Shown here piece by piece: positions 46,399 through 55,041 of a stretch of 64,000 bases of DNA; the first letter of the stretch is position 1, and every line of letters begins with the position of its first letter. Source of the DNA: Ignavibacteriota bacterium. Its GTDB lineage: Bacteria; Bacteroidota; Ignavibacteria; Ignavibacteriales; Melioribacteraceae. The stretch spans positions 62,001 to 126,000 of the forward strand of contig PAAX01000020.1 in assembly GCA_002698995.1 (NCBI GenBank), given 5' to 3'. The position numbers were made by a program, and so were the translations under genes. The notes beneath the pieces were generated by a model that made no database searches, was not told the origin of the DNA, and saw nothing but the letters and a program-made list of their open reading frames with translations.

Positions 46399-47487
46399 TT
46401 AATTTTTAAGTGAAAGTAAATTTGATCTCATTTCCTGATAGCCTGGTTTTATTACTTTGTAAATAAATTCCAACCTTTCTTTATGAGGTAAGAAAGATGA
46501 TTTCATAGCATTAATATTAAGTTTTTCTATTTCGTCAAGAGTAATTCCAAAATAATCAGCAGCTATTAAATATTCTTTTGTTAGAGTTGTATCGCTCATT
46601 AGTCTGTCGTCGGTATTTAAGAATACTCTAAATCCTTCTCTAAAAAATTTAATGAAAGGATGATTCTCTAATTTATCAACAGCTCCGGTATGAACATTAC
46701 TAAGAAGACAAATTTCAAGCGGAATTCTTTTATCTAAAATGAACTGTGCTAAATTACCAAGTTGTATTACTTTTCCTGAATCATCAATTGCCATATCTTC
46801 AACTAATCTGGTTGCATGACCAATTCTATGAGCTCCGCAGATCTGAAGTGCCTGCCAAATTGATTCTTTTCCAAAAGCTTCTCCGGCATGAATTGTAATA
46901 TTAAAATTTTCCCTCATAATAAATTGGAATGCATCTAAATGTTTCTTAGGAGGATAACCACCTTCTTCACCCGCTAAATCAAATCCAACAACTCCTTGAT
47001 TTCTAAAGTTGACTGCTAGTTCAGCTATCTCCAGAGTATTTTTCATATTTCTCATTCCGCATAATATCAATCCAAATCCTACACCATATTTTTCTTTCCC
47101 TTTTTCCAATCCTGTTAATACTGCATTTATAACATCATCAAAATATAATCCTTTATCGGTATGAAAAACCGGGGCAAAACGAGTTTCAACATAACAAATA
47201 CCATCATGATACATATCTTCAATCATCTCAAATGCAATTCTTTCCAATGCTTCCTTGGTTTGCATTACAGCACAAGTATGTTCAAAACCTTGTAAATATT
47301 CAACAAGATTTCCTTTATTTGCTCCTCTATGGAACCATTCAGCCAATTCACCTGCATCATCGGTCGGGAGCTTTTTATATTTCATTTCTTTGGCAATTTC
47401 TATTATTGTAGAAGTTCTGAGACCGCCATCCAAATGGTCATGAAGTTGTACTTTGGGGACTTTTCTAATGATTTCTTCAGTTTTCAT
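46399..47487 (-). CDS. add: Adenosine deaminase
   Basis: The 362-residue zinc-dependent deaminase converts adenosine to inosine. Metal and substrate residues are visible: HDHLDGG (first His pair), DLAGEE, TIHAGEAF (His and catalytic Glu), GAHRIGHATRL and LNTDDR (Asp pair). Length is that of ADA. Members of this family also deaminate aminodeoxyfutalosine in menaquinone synthesis, so that substrate is an alternative. It is first in a minus-strand operon with an unknown protein, hutU and serA. Confidence 0.9.
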   Translation of the reverse strand: MKTEEIIRKVPKVQLHDHLDGGLRTSTIIEIAKEMKYKKLPTDDAGELAEWFHRGANKGNLVEYLQGFEHTCAVMQTKEALERIAFEMIEDMYHDGICYVETRFAPVFHTDKGLYFDDVINAVLTGLEKGKEKYGVGFGLILCGMRNMKNTLEIAELAVNFRNQGVVGFDLAGEEGGYPPKKHLDAFQFIMRENFNITIHAGEAFGKESIWQALQICGAHRIGHATRLVEDMAIDDSGKVIQLGNLAQFILDKRIPLEICLLSNVHTGAVDKLENHPFIKFFREGFRVFLNTDDRLMSDTTLTKEYLIAADYFGITLDEIEKLNINAMKSSFLPHKERLEFIYKVIKPGYQEMRSNLLSLKN

Positions 47488-47625
47488 ATTTTTTCTTTTT
47501 ATTGTTTAATTCAGACTCAAAAATATTTTATTTAGCCTCTAAAATCAATTTAATAAGAGCAGTTTATAAATTTTGATTACAAATAATTTTCTTCAAAAAG
47601 TTGGAATTGTATAGTTTAATTGAAC

Positions 47626-47654
47626 TTGACTATCCTTTGAATATATAGTAATTT
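47626..47654 (+). promoter_or_regulatory. Putative promoter of the TPR gene
   Basis: TTGACT (47626-47631) is followed after 17 bases by TAATTT (47649-47654). The -10 match is only three of six. It lies in the 204-base gap between the divergent add and TPR genes, which must hold both promoters. Confidence 0.35.
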
Positions 47655-47691
47655 GAAGTGATATTTATTATTAAATAAACAAGGTGTTTTA

Positions 47692-48831
47692 ATGAAAAAA
47701 GTACTTTCATTCTCATTAATTTTAGCTATGGTGTTTGGATTAGTAGCATTTCAATGTTCTTCAACAGAAATTACTAGTGCACGCCTTTATATACAACAAA
47801 AAAACTGGGAAAAAGCTAAAGAATCTTTAGAAAAAGAAATTTCTAAAAATCCTAAAAGTGATGAAGGATTTTATTTATTAGGTTTTGTGAATGGTGAATT
47901 AGGTGATTTTGACGGAATGCTTGCCAATTATGAAAAATCATTAGAAGTAAGTAATAAATTTAAAGAAGATATTGTAAGATCAAAGAAATTTTACTGGGGA
48001 ACTAGCTTTAATAAAGGTGTAGGATTCTTTAATAAAGCAACAAAATCTACTGATAAAGATAGCGCAAGTGTATTCTTTGATAAATCAGTTGAATCATTTA
48101 AAACCGCAATTAAAATTGCACCCGATTCATCTGCAGCTTACAAAAATTTAACTTTCTCATATTTTAATATGGGTCAGACAGAAAAAGCTATTGAACCATT
48201 AACAAAATTAGTTGATTTAACTAAATCAGCTGATTCATACTCAATGCTTGGAGAGATTTATTATAACCAAGGCGTTAAATATGCAAATCAAGAGAATGAA
48301 GAAAAATCAATGGAATACTTTAATAAAGCATTAAGCTTGCTAAAAGATGCACAAAAAGTATATCCTGATGATAAAGATATTTTATTGCTTCTTTCTAATG
48401 CATACGTAGCTACTAATAAACTTGATGAAGCAAAAGATGCTTTTAAAGCCGGTGTTGAAAAAGATCCTAGCAATCAATATTATAGATATAATTACGGTGT
48501 ATTGTTGTTGGGTGGAAACGAATTTGCTGCAGCGGAAGAGCAATTCTTAAAAGCTGTTGAAATTGATCCTGAATATACTAATGCTCATTATAACTTAGGT
48601 GTTACCTACTTAAAGTGGGGAACTGCAATGAGTGAAGAAGAAATTGCTGAAGGTGGTGAAGCAGTTCAGTATAAAGAAAAATATAAAATGGCTCTTCCTC
48701 ATTTCCAGAAATATTTAGATAAAAATCCAGAGGATTCAAAAGTTTGGGAATATTTAGGTAAAGTTTATGCAAACCTTGGAATGATGGAAGAATCTGAAGA
48801 AGCTTTCCAAAAAGCTGATCAAAATCGTTAA
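47692..48831 (+). CDS. Tetratricopeptide repeat protein, probable lipoprotein
   Basis: The 379-residue protein has a hydrophobic leader ending VAFQCSS, suggesting lipid attachment at Cys although Gln at -1 is unusual. The mature part is TPR repeats: SARLYIQQKNWEKAKESLE, GFYLLGFVNGELGDFDGML, AYKNLTFSYFNMGQTEKAIE, AHYNLGVTYLKWG and a final VWEYLGKVYANLGMMEESEE. It is a periplasmic or outer-membrane scaffold; the partner is unknown. A terminator follows. Confidence 0.85.
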   Translation: MKKVLSFSLILAMVFGLVAFQCSSTEITSARLYIQQKNWEKAKESLEKEISKNPKSDEGFYLLGFVNGELGDFDGMLANYEKSLEVSNKFKEDIVRSKKFYWGTSFNKGVGFFNKATKSTDKDSASVFFDKSVESFKTAIKIAPDSSAAYKNLTFSYFNMGQTEKAIEPLTKLVDLTKSADSYSMLGEIYYNQGVKYANQENEEKSMEYFNKALSLLKDAQKVYPDDKDILLLLSNAYVATNKLDEAKDAFKAGVEKDPSNQYYRYNYGVLLLGGNEFAAAEEQFLKAVEIDPEYTNAHYNLGVTYLKWGTAMSEEEIAEGGEAVQYKEKYKMALPHFQKYLDKNPEDSKVWEYLGKVYANLGMMEESEEAFQKADQNR

Positions 48832-48859
48832 TTAATAACAAAATAATTTTAAGTTATTG

Positions 48860-48905
48860 CCCACAATTTGTTAAATTTACTGCAAATTGTGGGTTTTTTA
48901 TTTTA
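48860..48905 (+). terminator. Intrinsic terminator after the TPR gene
   Basis: CCCACAATTTG (48860-48870) pairs perfectly with CAAATTGTGGG (48883-48893), followed by TTTTTTATTTT. Confidence 0.9.
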
Positions 48906-48920
48906 AATAGAGGAGATAAG

Positions 48921-49247
48921 ATGAATCAGAACCAAGATAACCAATCAAAACAGATCAATATTGAGTTAGGTGAAAAAGAAGCTGAAGGTATTTATTCTAA
49001 TTTAGCTATTATTACACACTCTCCGGCTGAATTTATAATTGATTTTACAAGAGTTGTACCGGGAGTTCCAAAAGCAAAAGTTCATGCACGCATTATTACT
49101 ACACCTCAGCATGCAAAAATGCTTCTTAAAGCTTTAGAAGATAATGTGAAAAAATTTGAATCGAGATTTGGAGAAATAAAAATTGATCAGCAGTTTAATC
49201 CTGCTGTCGGTTTTCCTGCAGTTAATAAAAATGAAAAAGTAAATTAA
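48921..49247 (+). CDS. DUF3467 family protein
   Basis: This 108-residue soluble protein matches the DUF3467 family: EAEGIYSNLAIITHSPAEFIIDF, written here as GIYSNLAIITHSPAEF, and a second part VPKAKVHARIITTPQHAKML. The family is common in Bacteroidota and has no known function. A strong GAGGAGAT ribosome site precedes it. The next gene starts four bases later, so the pair is probably cotranscribed. Confidence 0.85.
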   Translation: MNQNQDNQSKQINIELGEKEAEGIYSNLAIITHSPAEFIIDFTRVVPGVPKAKVHARIITTPQHAKMLLKALEDNVKKFESRFGEIKIDQQFNPAVGFPAVNKNEKVN

Positions 49248-49251
49248 TTAT

Positions 49252-52200
49252 TTGAGCAGACTATTTTCAATATTGTTTCTATTAGGTTTTTCTGCTGTTA
49301 TTACTGCGCAATCACTATCGTTTAAATATTTTTCAAGTGATGATGGATTAGCACAAAATTCAGTTTACTCTATGATTCAGGATTCCAAAGGTTATATTTG
49401 GATTGGTACCGAAGGGGGACTTTCCAAATTTGACGGATTGAAATTTACAAATTATACTAAATTAAACGGATTACCAGATAATCATATTAGAGTGGTTTTT
49501 GAAGATCATCAGAAAAATATTTGGATTGGTACTAATAAAGGGGTTGCTAAATATTCTAACAATAAATTTGAACCAAAATTTACAGAAATATTAGGCTCTT
49601 CAATTGTGTATTCTTTTAATTCTACTATTGACTCTAATATTTTTGCTGCTACTTCAAATGGCGTATTCATTATTGATACAAAAAATAAAGCATGCACTGG
49701 TATTGTTGATACTAACAATAATGCTCAATATAGAGATATAGTTAATTATTTAGGAACTACTTATTTTGCGTCAGATAGAGGTATATTTGAAAGAAATAGC
49801 AATGGAAGTTTAGATCAAATTCAATTAAATACAATAAGTGATACCATTTATACTTTGTTTACTGATTCGAATAATAATTTGTGGATTGGCACTGAAAAGG
49901 GAGTTGATGTTGTAAATTATAGCAATGATGAATATGAAATCATTAAAACCTATCCCTTTGGAAAAATATTTGAAATAACCGAAGACATCAACAATAATAT
50001 ATGGATAAGTACTTTTGAAAATGGCGTCTTTAAAGTAATTAAAAAGGAAATCAAACAATATAATTCAAGTAATGGATTATCTAGTAATGATATTACTTCT
50101 ATACTTATTGATGCTCGAGGAGACTTATGGTTTGGAACATTATACGGCGGCATTTGCAAATTAGCCGTTGAACAATTTGAAGTTTTTTCATCACAAAACG
50201 GACTTACGAACGATATAGTTTTTTCAATTAGTCAGGATAAATATAATAACATGTGGTTCGGTCATGTTGGCGATGGAATTTCGATTTACAATACTGGCAT
50301 GTTTAAAAATATTACTACTAAAGAAGGTTTAGTTGATAATAATGTTGCATCAATCTATAAATCTAAAAATGATAATTTATGGATTGGAAGCCAAGGAGGA
50401 GTTACTAAATATGATTATTCTAATTATACAACTTTTACAACTCAAAATGGTTTGGTAGATAGCTGGGTTCTTTCCATTCACGAAGATTATAAAGGGAATA
50501 TGTGGTTTGGTACTCGTGCAGGTGTTTCCAAATATGATGGACAGAAAATAATTTCTTTCAGCAGTGCTGAAGGTTTTCCTAAAGATTGGGTTTGGGATAT
50601 TTTTGAAGATAATCAAAATAGATTATGGTTTGCAACAGATGACAGCGGATTAGTTTTACTGGAGGGAAATAATTTCCGAAGATTAACTAAGGAAAACGGA
50701 CTTCCACTAAATGATGTTTTTTCAATTACTCAAGATAGATATGATAATTATTGGATTGCAACCGACGGCGGCGGATTGGTTAAGTATGATGGAAAATCTT
50801 TCCAAACAATTACAATAGAAGATGGTCTGCCGAGTAATACTTGTTACTTTTTATTTGAAGAAGGTCCTTATTTATACATTGGAACTACTAAGGGAATTGC
50901 CAGATTTGAATATTCGGCATTCGATGAAAAAGGGAAATCAGCCTTTAAAGTATATTCTAAAAAAGATGGGTTAATTTCTTCTGAAATGAATACTGGTTCT
51001 TACTTTAGAGATAAAGAAAGAAACTTGTGGTTTGGGACTGAAAAGGGAGTAGTAAAATTTAGTCCTTATCTAAAACCAAATTTAATTCCTTCTCCAATTT
51101 ATATTCATAACATAAGAATTATTGATGGAAAAAGTGAAATTGATACAACTGTAAATTCAGAACTAAACTTAGAGTACGATCAGAATAGTATTAGGTTTGA
51201 TTATATAGGCATATCATTTGCATCGCCCGAAAATATGATTTATAGTTACATTCTAGATGGCTCCGATCAAAAATGGACTGAAACAATTGAACATTCGATA
51301 ACATACAGATCACTTTCTCCTGGAAGTTACACATTTAAAGTTAGGTGCAGAAATAGTGACGGTATATGGAGTGAAAGTGCTGATTTAATTATAATAATAT
51401 CTCCTCCTTTTTGGCAGACTTGGTGGTTTTTGTCTGTTGTTTCAATATTAATTTTATCCTCTATTTATTCTTTTTATTTATTGAAAACAAATCAAGTAAA
51501 AAGAAGAAATATTGAATTAGCAAATATGGTTCGATTACGCACGAGAGAACTTGAAACAGAAAAAAATAAATCCGATGAACTGCTTTTAAATATTTTACCG
51601 GTTTCGCTGGTTAGGGAATTAAAAGAAAAAGGATCTGTTCAACCAAGAGAATTTAAAAATGTTACTATTCTTTTTACCGATTTCAAGGAATTTACTTATA
51701 CAGCGTCTGTTCTCCCGGCTGAGGAATTAGTAAAAGAATTGAATGAAATCTTTTTGGGATTTGATAATATTATTGAACAAAATGGATTAGAAAAATTAAA
51801 AACAATTGGGGATAGTTATATGGCAGCGGGTGGACTTCCGCAAGAAGCCGAAGACCACGCAATAAAAGTTGTGAATGCTGCAATTGAAATGCAGGAGTTA
51901 ATTAAGGAAAGAAATAAAAACTCCGCTATTAAGTGGGATATGCGTGCCGGCATTCATTCGGGAAATGTTATTGCCGGAGTTGTTGGAACTAAGAAGTTTA
52001 CTTACGATATTTGGGGTGATACCGTTAATATCGCAAGCCGAATGGAAAGTTCGGGTGAAGCAAATCAAATTAATATTTCTGCTTATACATATATGCTTGT
52101 TAAAGATTATTACGATTGCGAATACCGAGGAAAAGTTGACGCAAAAGGTAAAGGCAAAATTGATATGTATTTTATTAAAGAAAGAAAGAATAATATTTGA
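49252..52200 (+). CDS. Two-component-type propeller sensor fused to class III adenylate cyclase
   Basis: This 982-residue transmembrane sensor has a signal peptide (to about TAQS), about a dozen Reg_prop propeller repeats of the form ...GNIWIGTNKGVAKY..., a Y_Y_Y domain (SYTFKVRCRNSDGIWS near 700), one membrane helix (about 722-744), a coiled coil with a LLLNILP motif (about 777) and a C-terminal class III cyclase. All catalytic residues are present: metal Asp810 and Asp854, adenine-specifying Lys850 and Asp919, and Asn926/Arg930. Lys/Asp at the specificity positions indicates cAMP rather than cGMP. TTG 49252 is the start; no ribosome site is seen, so coupling to the DUF3467 gene is likely. 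Confidence 0.9.
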   Translation: MSRLFSILFLLGFSAVITAQSLSFKYFSSDDGLAQNSVYSMIQDSKGYIWIGTEGGLSKFDGLKFTNYTKLNGLPDNHIRVVFEDHQKNIWIGTNKGVAKYSNNKFEPKFTEILGSSIVYSFNSTIDSNIFAATSNGVFIIDTKNKACTGIVDTNNNAQYRDIVNYLGTTYFASDRGIFERNSNGSLDQIQLNTISDTIYTLFTDSNNNLWIGTEKGVDVVNYSNDEYEIIKTYPFGKIFEITEDINNNIWISTFENGVFKVIKKEIKQYNSSNGLSSNDITSILIDARGDLWFGTLYGGICKLAVEQFEVFSSQNGLTNDIVFSISQDKYNNMWFGHVGDGISIYNTGMFKNITTKEGLVDNNVASIYKSKNDNLWIGSQGGVTKYDYSNYTTFTTQNGLVDSWVLSIHEDYKGNMWFGTRAGVSKYDGQKIISFSSAEGFPKDWVWDIFEDNQNRLWFATDDSGLVLLEGNNFRRLTKENGLPLNDVFSITQDRYDNYWIATDGGGLVKYDGKSFQTITIEDGLPSNTCYFLFEEGPYLYIGTTKGIARFEYSAFDEKGKSAFKVYSKKDGLISSEMNTGSYFRDKERNLWFGTEKGVVKFSPYLKPNLIPSPIYIHNIRIIDGKSEIDTTVNSELNLEYDQNSIRFDYIGISFASPENMIYSYILDGSDQKWTETIEHSITYRSLSPGSYTFKVRCRNSDGIWSESADLIIIISPPFWQTWWFLSVVSILILSSIYSFYLLKTNQVKRRNIELANMVRLRTRELETEKNKSDELLLNILPVSLVRELKEKGSVQPREFKNVTILFTDFKEFTYTASVLPAEELVKELNEIFLGFDNIIEQNGLEKLKTIGDSYMAAGGLPQEAEDHAIKVVNAAIEMQELIKERNKNSAIKWDMRAGIHSGNVIAGVVGTKKFTYDIWGDTVNIASRMESSGEANQINISAYTYMLVKDYYDCEYRGKVDAKGKGKIDMYFIKERKNNI

Positions 52201-52259
52201 TTTCGTGATTTACAACATTACATTCGTGTGATATCGATTACAATCCAATAATATACATA

Positions 52260-52287
52260 TTGACATTATACTTTTATTGAATAAATT
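52260..52287 (+). promoter_or_regulatory. Putative sigma-70-like promoter
   Basis: TTGACA (52260-52265) is followed after 16 bases by TAAATT (52282-52287). The -35 and -10 elements are the same as those of the pair at 18835. It faces the T9SS cargo gene at 52324. Confidence 0.5.
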
Positions 52288-52323
52288 GGGTTTTAGTTTT
52301 TAGATATCTTAAAGGAGACAAAA

Positions 52324-53256
52324 ATGAAAAAGTATATACTAATTTTAACCTTGTTGTTGGCTTCTGTTATGTCCGCGCAACCATATACGGTAAATTATCA
52401 GTTAAATGTAGTTGATCCTTGCACTAATTCAAATTATACAGCTTTAACCGGTCAATTTAATGCTGGTGAATCATTTACTGCAGATCTTACTAATTGGTCA
52501 ATTCCTAATTCCTTATTACCATGGGAAGATTTAATAAAATTCTTTGACGGCTCAGTTTGGTCTTTAGATGAATGTGCAATAAGTGAAAATCTTCAATTAG
52601 CAATTAATATAACAAAATTAAATTGCGGTACTGAGAATGATTATGATTATGATGATCCATTATTCTTCTATGTTGAAGTAGCTGTAATCGGTCAGAATTC
52701 CGGAGTTACTCCTGTTGATCAAGATTACATGTTTAATTCAGGCTGCTTTGCAACTTTGGATATTCCGATTACACCTGAAAAAATAGCTTTATTAACCGAA
52801 CTAGATATATCAATTGCTGATATTGCATGTGCATATTACTATGCCGGAAGCGGATGGACAAGTTCGGGAATGTCTTGGACTATTGAAAATAATACTCTTT
52901 CTTTACAGTTAAGCCATTTTTCAAAATTTGGCGGTGGAAAAGGAACATTAGTTAGTTCAGTTGAAAGTGAAGAAGTTATAAATCAGATTCCTTCCAAATT
53001 TAATCTGGACCAAAATTATCCTAATCCTTTTAATCCAACAACAAACATAAGATATACTTTACCCACCGAAGGGGAAGTAACATTAAAAGTGTATAATACA
53101 TTGGGCGTTGAAGTTGAAACTTTAGTAAAAGGATTAAAACCTGCCGGTACTTATGAAATCAAATTTAATGCAGATAACATGCCTTCGGGAATATATTTTT
53201 ACGAGTTAAGAATGAACAATAATTCATTAACAAGAAAAATGTTATTAGTAAAATAA
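52324..53256 (+). CDS. Secreted protein with T9SS type A sorting domain
   Basis: The 310-residue protein has a signal peptide (to about VMSAQ), a middle part with five cysteines, among them DPCTNSNY, DECAIS and NCGTEND, that may form disulfides, and a C-terminal sorting domain beginning DQNYPNPFNPTTNIRY and ending RKMLLVK. The middle domain is not recognised. It should be exported by Sec and then T9SS. AAAGGAGA is the ribosome site. Its own promoter and terminator make it a single-gene unit. Confidence 0.85.
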   Translation: MKKYILILTLLLASVMSAQPYTVNYQLNVVDPCTNSNYTALTGQFNAGESFTADLTNWSIPNSLLPWEDLIKFFDGSVWSLDECAISENLQLAINITKLNCGTENDYDYDDPLFFYVEVAVIGQNSGVTPVDQDYMFNSGCFATLDIPITPEKIALLTELDISIADIACAYYYAGSGWTSSGMSWTIENNTLSLQLSHFSKFGGGKGTLVSSVESEEVINQIPSKFNLDQNYPNPFNPTTNIRYTLPTEGEVTLKVYNTLGVEVETLVKGLKPAGTYEIKFNADNMPSGIYFYELRMNNNSLTRKMLLVK

Positions 53257-53290
53257 GCTTTGAAATTAGGAATAAAAGTTACTATTATTA

Positions 53291-53316
53291 GACCGCACTG
53301 TGTGCGGTCTTTCTGT
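53291..53316 (+). terminator. Intrinsic terminator
   Basis: GACCGCAC (53291-53298) pairs with GTGCGGTC (53302-53309), loop TGT, followed by TTTCTGT. It covers the GTG at 53300, which argues against a start there for the next gene. Confidence 0.85.
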
Positions 53317-53338
53317 ATATAATCACATCGAGGAGAGA

Positions 53339-55030
53339 ATGAAAAACAAAATGTTGCAATTTTTTATTTTGTTGTTAGGATTAATATTTCTAACACAATG
53401 TATCGATACTCCCAAAGAAGTTGTAGCTCCTAAATGGGATGTTGAAATAAATCTCCCTGTCAAAAAAGATAGATTTACTTTGGCAGAAATTATTGATTCG
53501 TCAAATAACGCAAATATAGGAATTCTTGATTCATTAGAATTTCAGGATGGAACGTCAATAACGGGAGATAGTCTTTATTTTCTATTTGTTCAAGACTTGG
53601 AAGCAAATAGTACAATACAGGATACTTTAAGAATTCCTGTTTCTCTTGCACCTGATACATTAGATTTGTCTGGGTCCTCCAGCGGAGGTGTAATCACTAA
53701 CGCTATAATTTATAATCCCGATCCGGAGTATCACTTAATTGAAGCACAATTTAGATCAGGTTCATTTGATATTAGATTAGTAAACAGTTCGGCATTCCAA
53801 GTTGAATATGAAATTATAGTCCCGGGATTTAAAAGAAAATCCGATGGTGCATTGATGCAGGATGTTGGAACTATTGCTGCTAATACTGCTTCAAGAATTA
53901 GTTTTCCTTTAGCCGATTATAACTATAAAGAATTACCGGTAGCAGGTATTAATGATCTTTTTAATTATTCGGTTCAAGCTACACAAGGCTTTTTCTTTGT
54001 TGGAAAAGTTAGAGCTTCCGGTTCTGTTAATGTAGACTTTATTTCCGAAATTAATAATGACGATATTACTTTATCAAAATTAGTTGGAAGAATCAAAACT
54101 ACTGAACTGGAATACTTCGAAGAAAATTATGAAACCGGATTTGGAAATGATATAAAGAACTTTGAAGAATCTATTAGATTCAGAGATACTCGTCTTGCAA
54201 TTAGAGCCAGAACTAGCGGGGAAATGAAAAATCTAAAAATTGTAATGGATTCACTCACGGTTGTAGGATTTGATAAATCCGGTAATCAACTGCTTCCAAT
54301 TACTTTTGACGGTAAAAATTATTTTAAAGATTCATTGACTGCAGGTATAGGGTATTATAACGTATTTAATCAACATAATACCAATCTCAACGACCTTTTT
54401 CTTAAACTACCAGATGTAATTAGAGTTGGAAATAGATTTATTCTTAAGAAGGGGGATGAGGCTGAAGAAAATCAAACTATTTCAGACAGCGATAGTATTC
54501 ATTTTAGAGCAAACTTGTTCGCACCGTTAATTGTTTCAATGTTAAATGCAACTTATGCAGATACGGTTACTTTGTTTGATTCATTTGGTGAAGATGGAAT
54601 TTTTTCTGACGATGCTAAGAAGGAATTAAATAAAGGTAATTCTGCAAAATTATCCTTGGATATAACAAATATGATTGCTTTAGGAATGACAGTTATTACA
54701 CAAATCGTTGATCAAAATTATAACCAATTATTTGCGCTAAAGAATGCATCCGGACAAAGCTCATTAGTTATTCCTTCTGCAAACGTTAATGATGATGGAG
54801 TACCGATTAGTCCCGGACTTTCAGATGGTTTAACTCTTCAATTAACTAAGGAAGAAATAAATTTATTACTAGATCAGGGTAAGTATGTAATAATTAGTGT
54901 TGCTTTCAATTCTACCGGTAGTTCTGGAAATACATTTGGCCCCTATGCAAGAGTTAGGGCAAAGGACTATATAGATTACCGTCTTTATGGTCAAGTTAAT
55001 TACAGAGTTGATCCTGATAGCGAAAATTAA
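53339..55030 (+). CDS. Uncharacterised outer-envelope lipoprotein
   Basis: The 563-residue protein has a leader ending LIFLTQCIDT, a likely lipobox with Gln before Cys. ATG 53339 is chosen because AGGAGAG lies just before it and an earlier GTG falls in the terminator. The mature part is mainly beta by composition, with Ig-like or jelly-roll-like segments, and no motif is recognised. Its TAA overlaps the ATG at 55030, and the next gene begins right there, so the two are coupled and likely act together at the outer membrane. Confidence 0.75.
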   Translation: MKNKMLQFFILLLGLIFLTQCIDTPKEVVAPKWDVEINLPVKKDRFTLAEIIDSSNNANIGILDSLEFQDGTSITGDSLYFLFVQDLEANSTIQDTLRIPVSLAPDTLDLSGSSSGGVITNAIIYNPDPEYHLIEAQFRSGSFDIRLVNSSAFQVEYEIIVPGFKRKSDGALMQDVGTIAANTASRISFPLADYNYKELPVAGINDLFNYSVQATQGFFFVGKVRASGSVNVDFISEINNDDITLSKLVGRIKTTELEYFEENYETGFGNDIKNFEESIRFRDTRLAIRARTSGEMKNLKIVMDSLTVVGFDKSGNQLLPITFDGKNYFKDSLTAGIGYYNVFNQHNTNLNDLFLKLPDVIRVGNRFILKKGDEAEENQTISDSDSIHFRANLFAPLIVSMLNATYADTVTLFDSFGEDGIFSDDAKKELNKGNSAKLSLDITNMIALGMTVITQIVDQNYNQLFALKNASGQSSLVIPSANVNDDGVPISPGLSDGLTLQLTKEEINLLLDQGKYVIISVAFNSTGSSGNTFGPYARVRAKDYIDYRLYGQVNYRVDPDSEN

Positions 55031-55041
55031 TGGAGGGGCTG

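Noticed and set aside
49252-52200. Hybrid two-component histidine kinase
   Set aside because: The propeller and Y_Y_Y part suggests it, but there is no HisKA, HATPase or receiver domain; the C-terminus is a class III cyclase.
53300-53338. Upstream GTG start for the lipoprotein gene
   Set aside because: It falls in a terminator hairpin, and ATG 53339 has a good ribosome site and begins the signal sequence.
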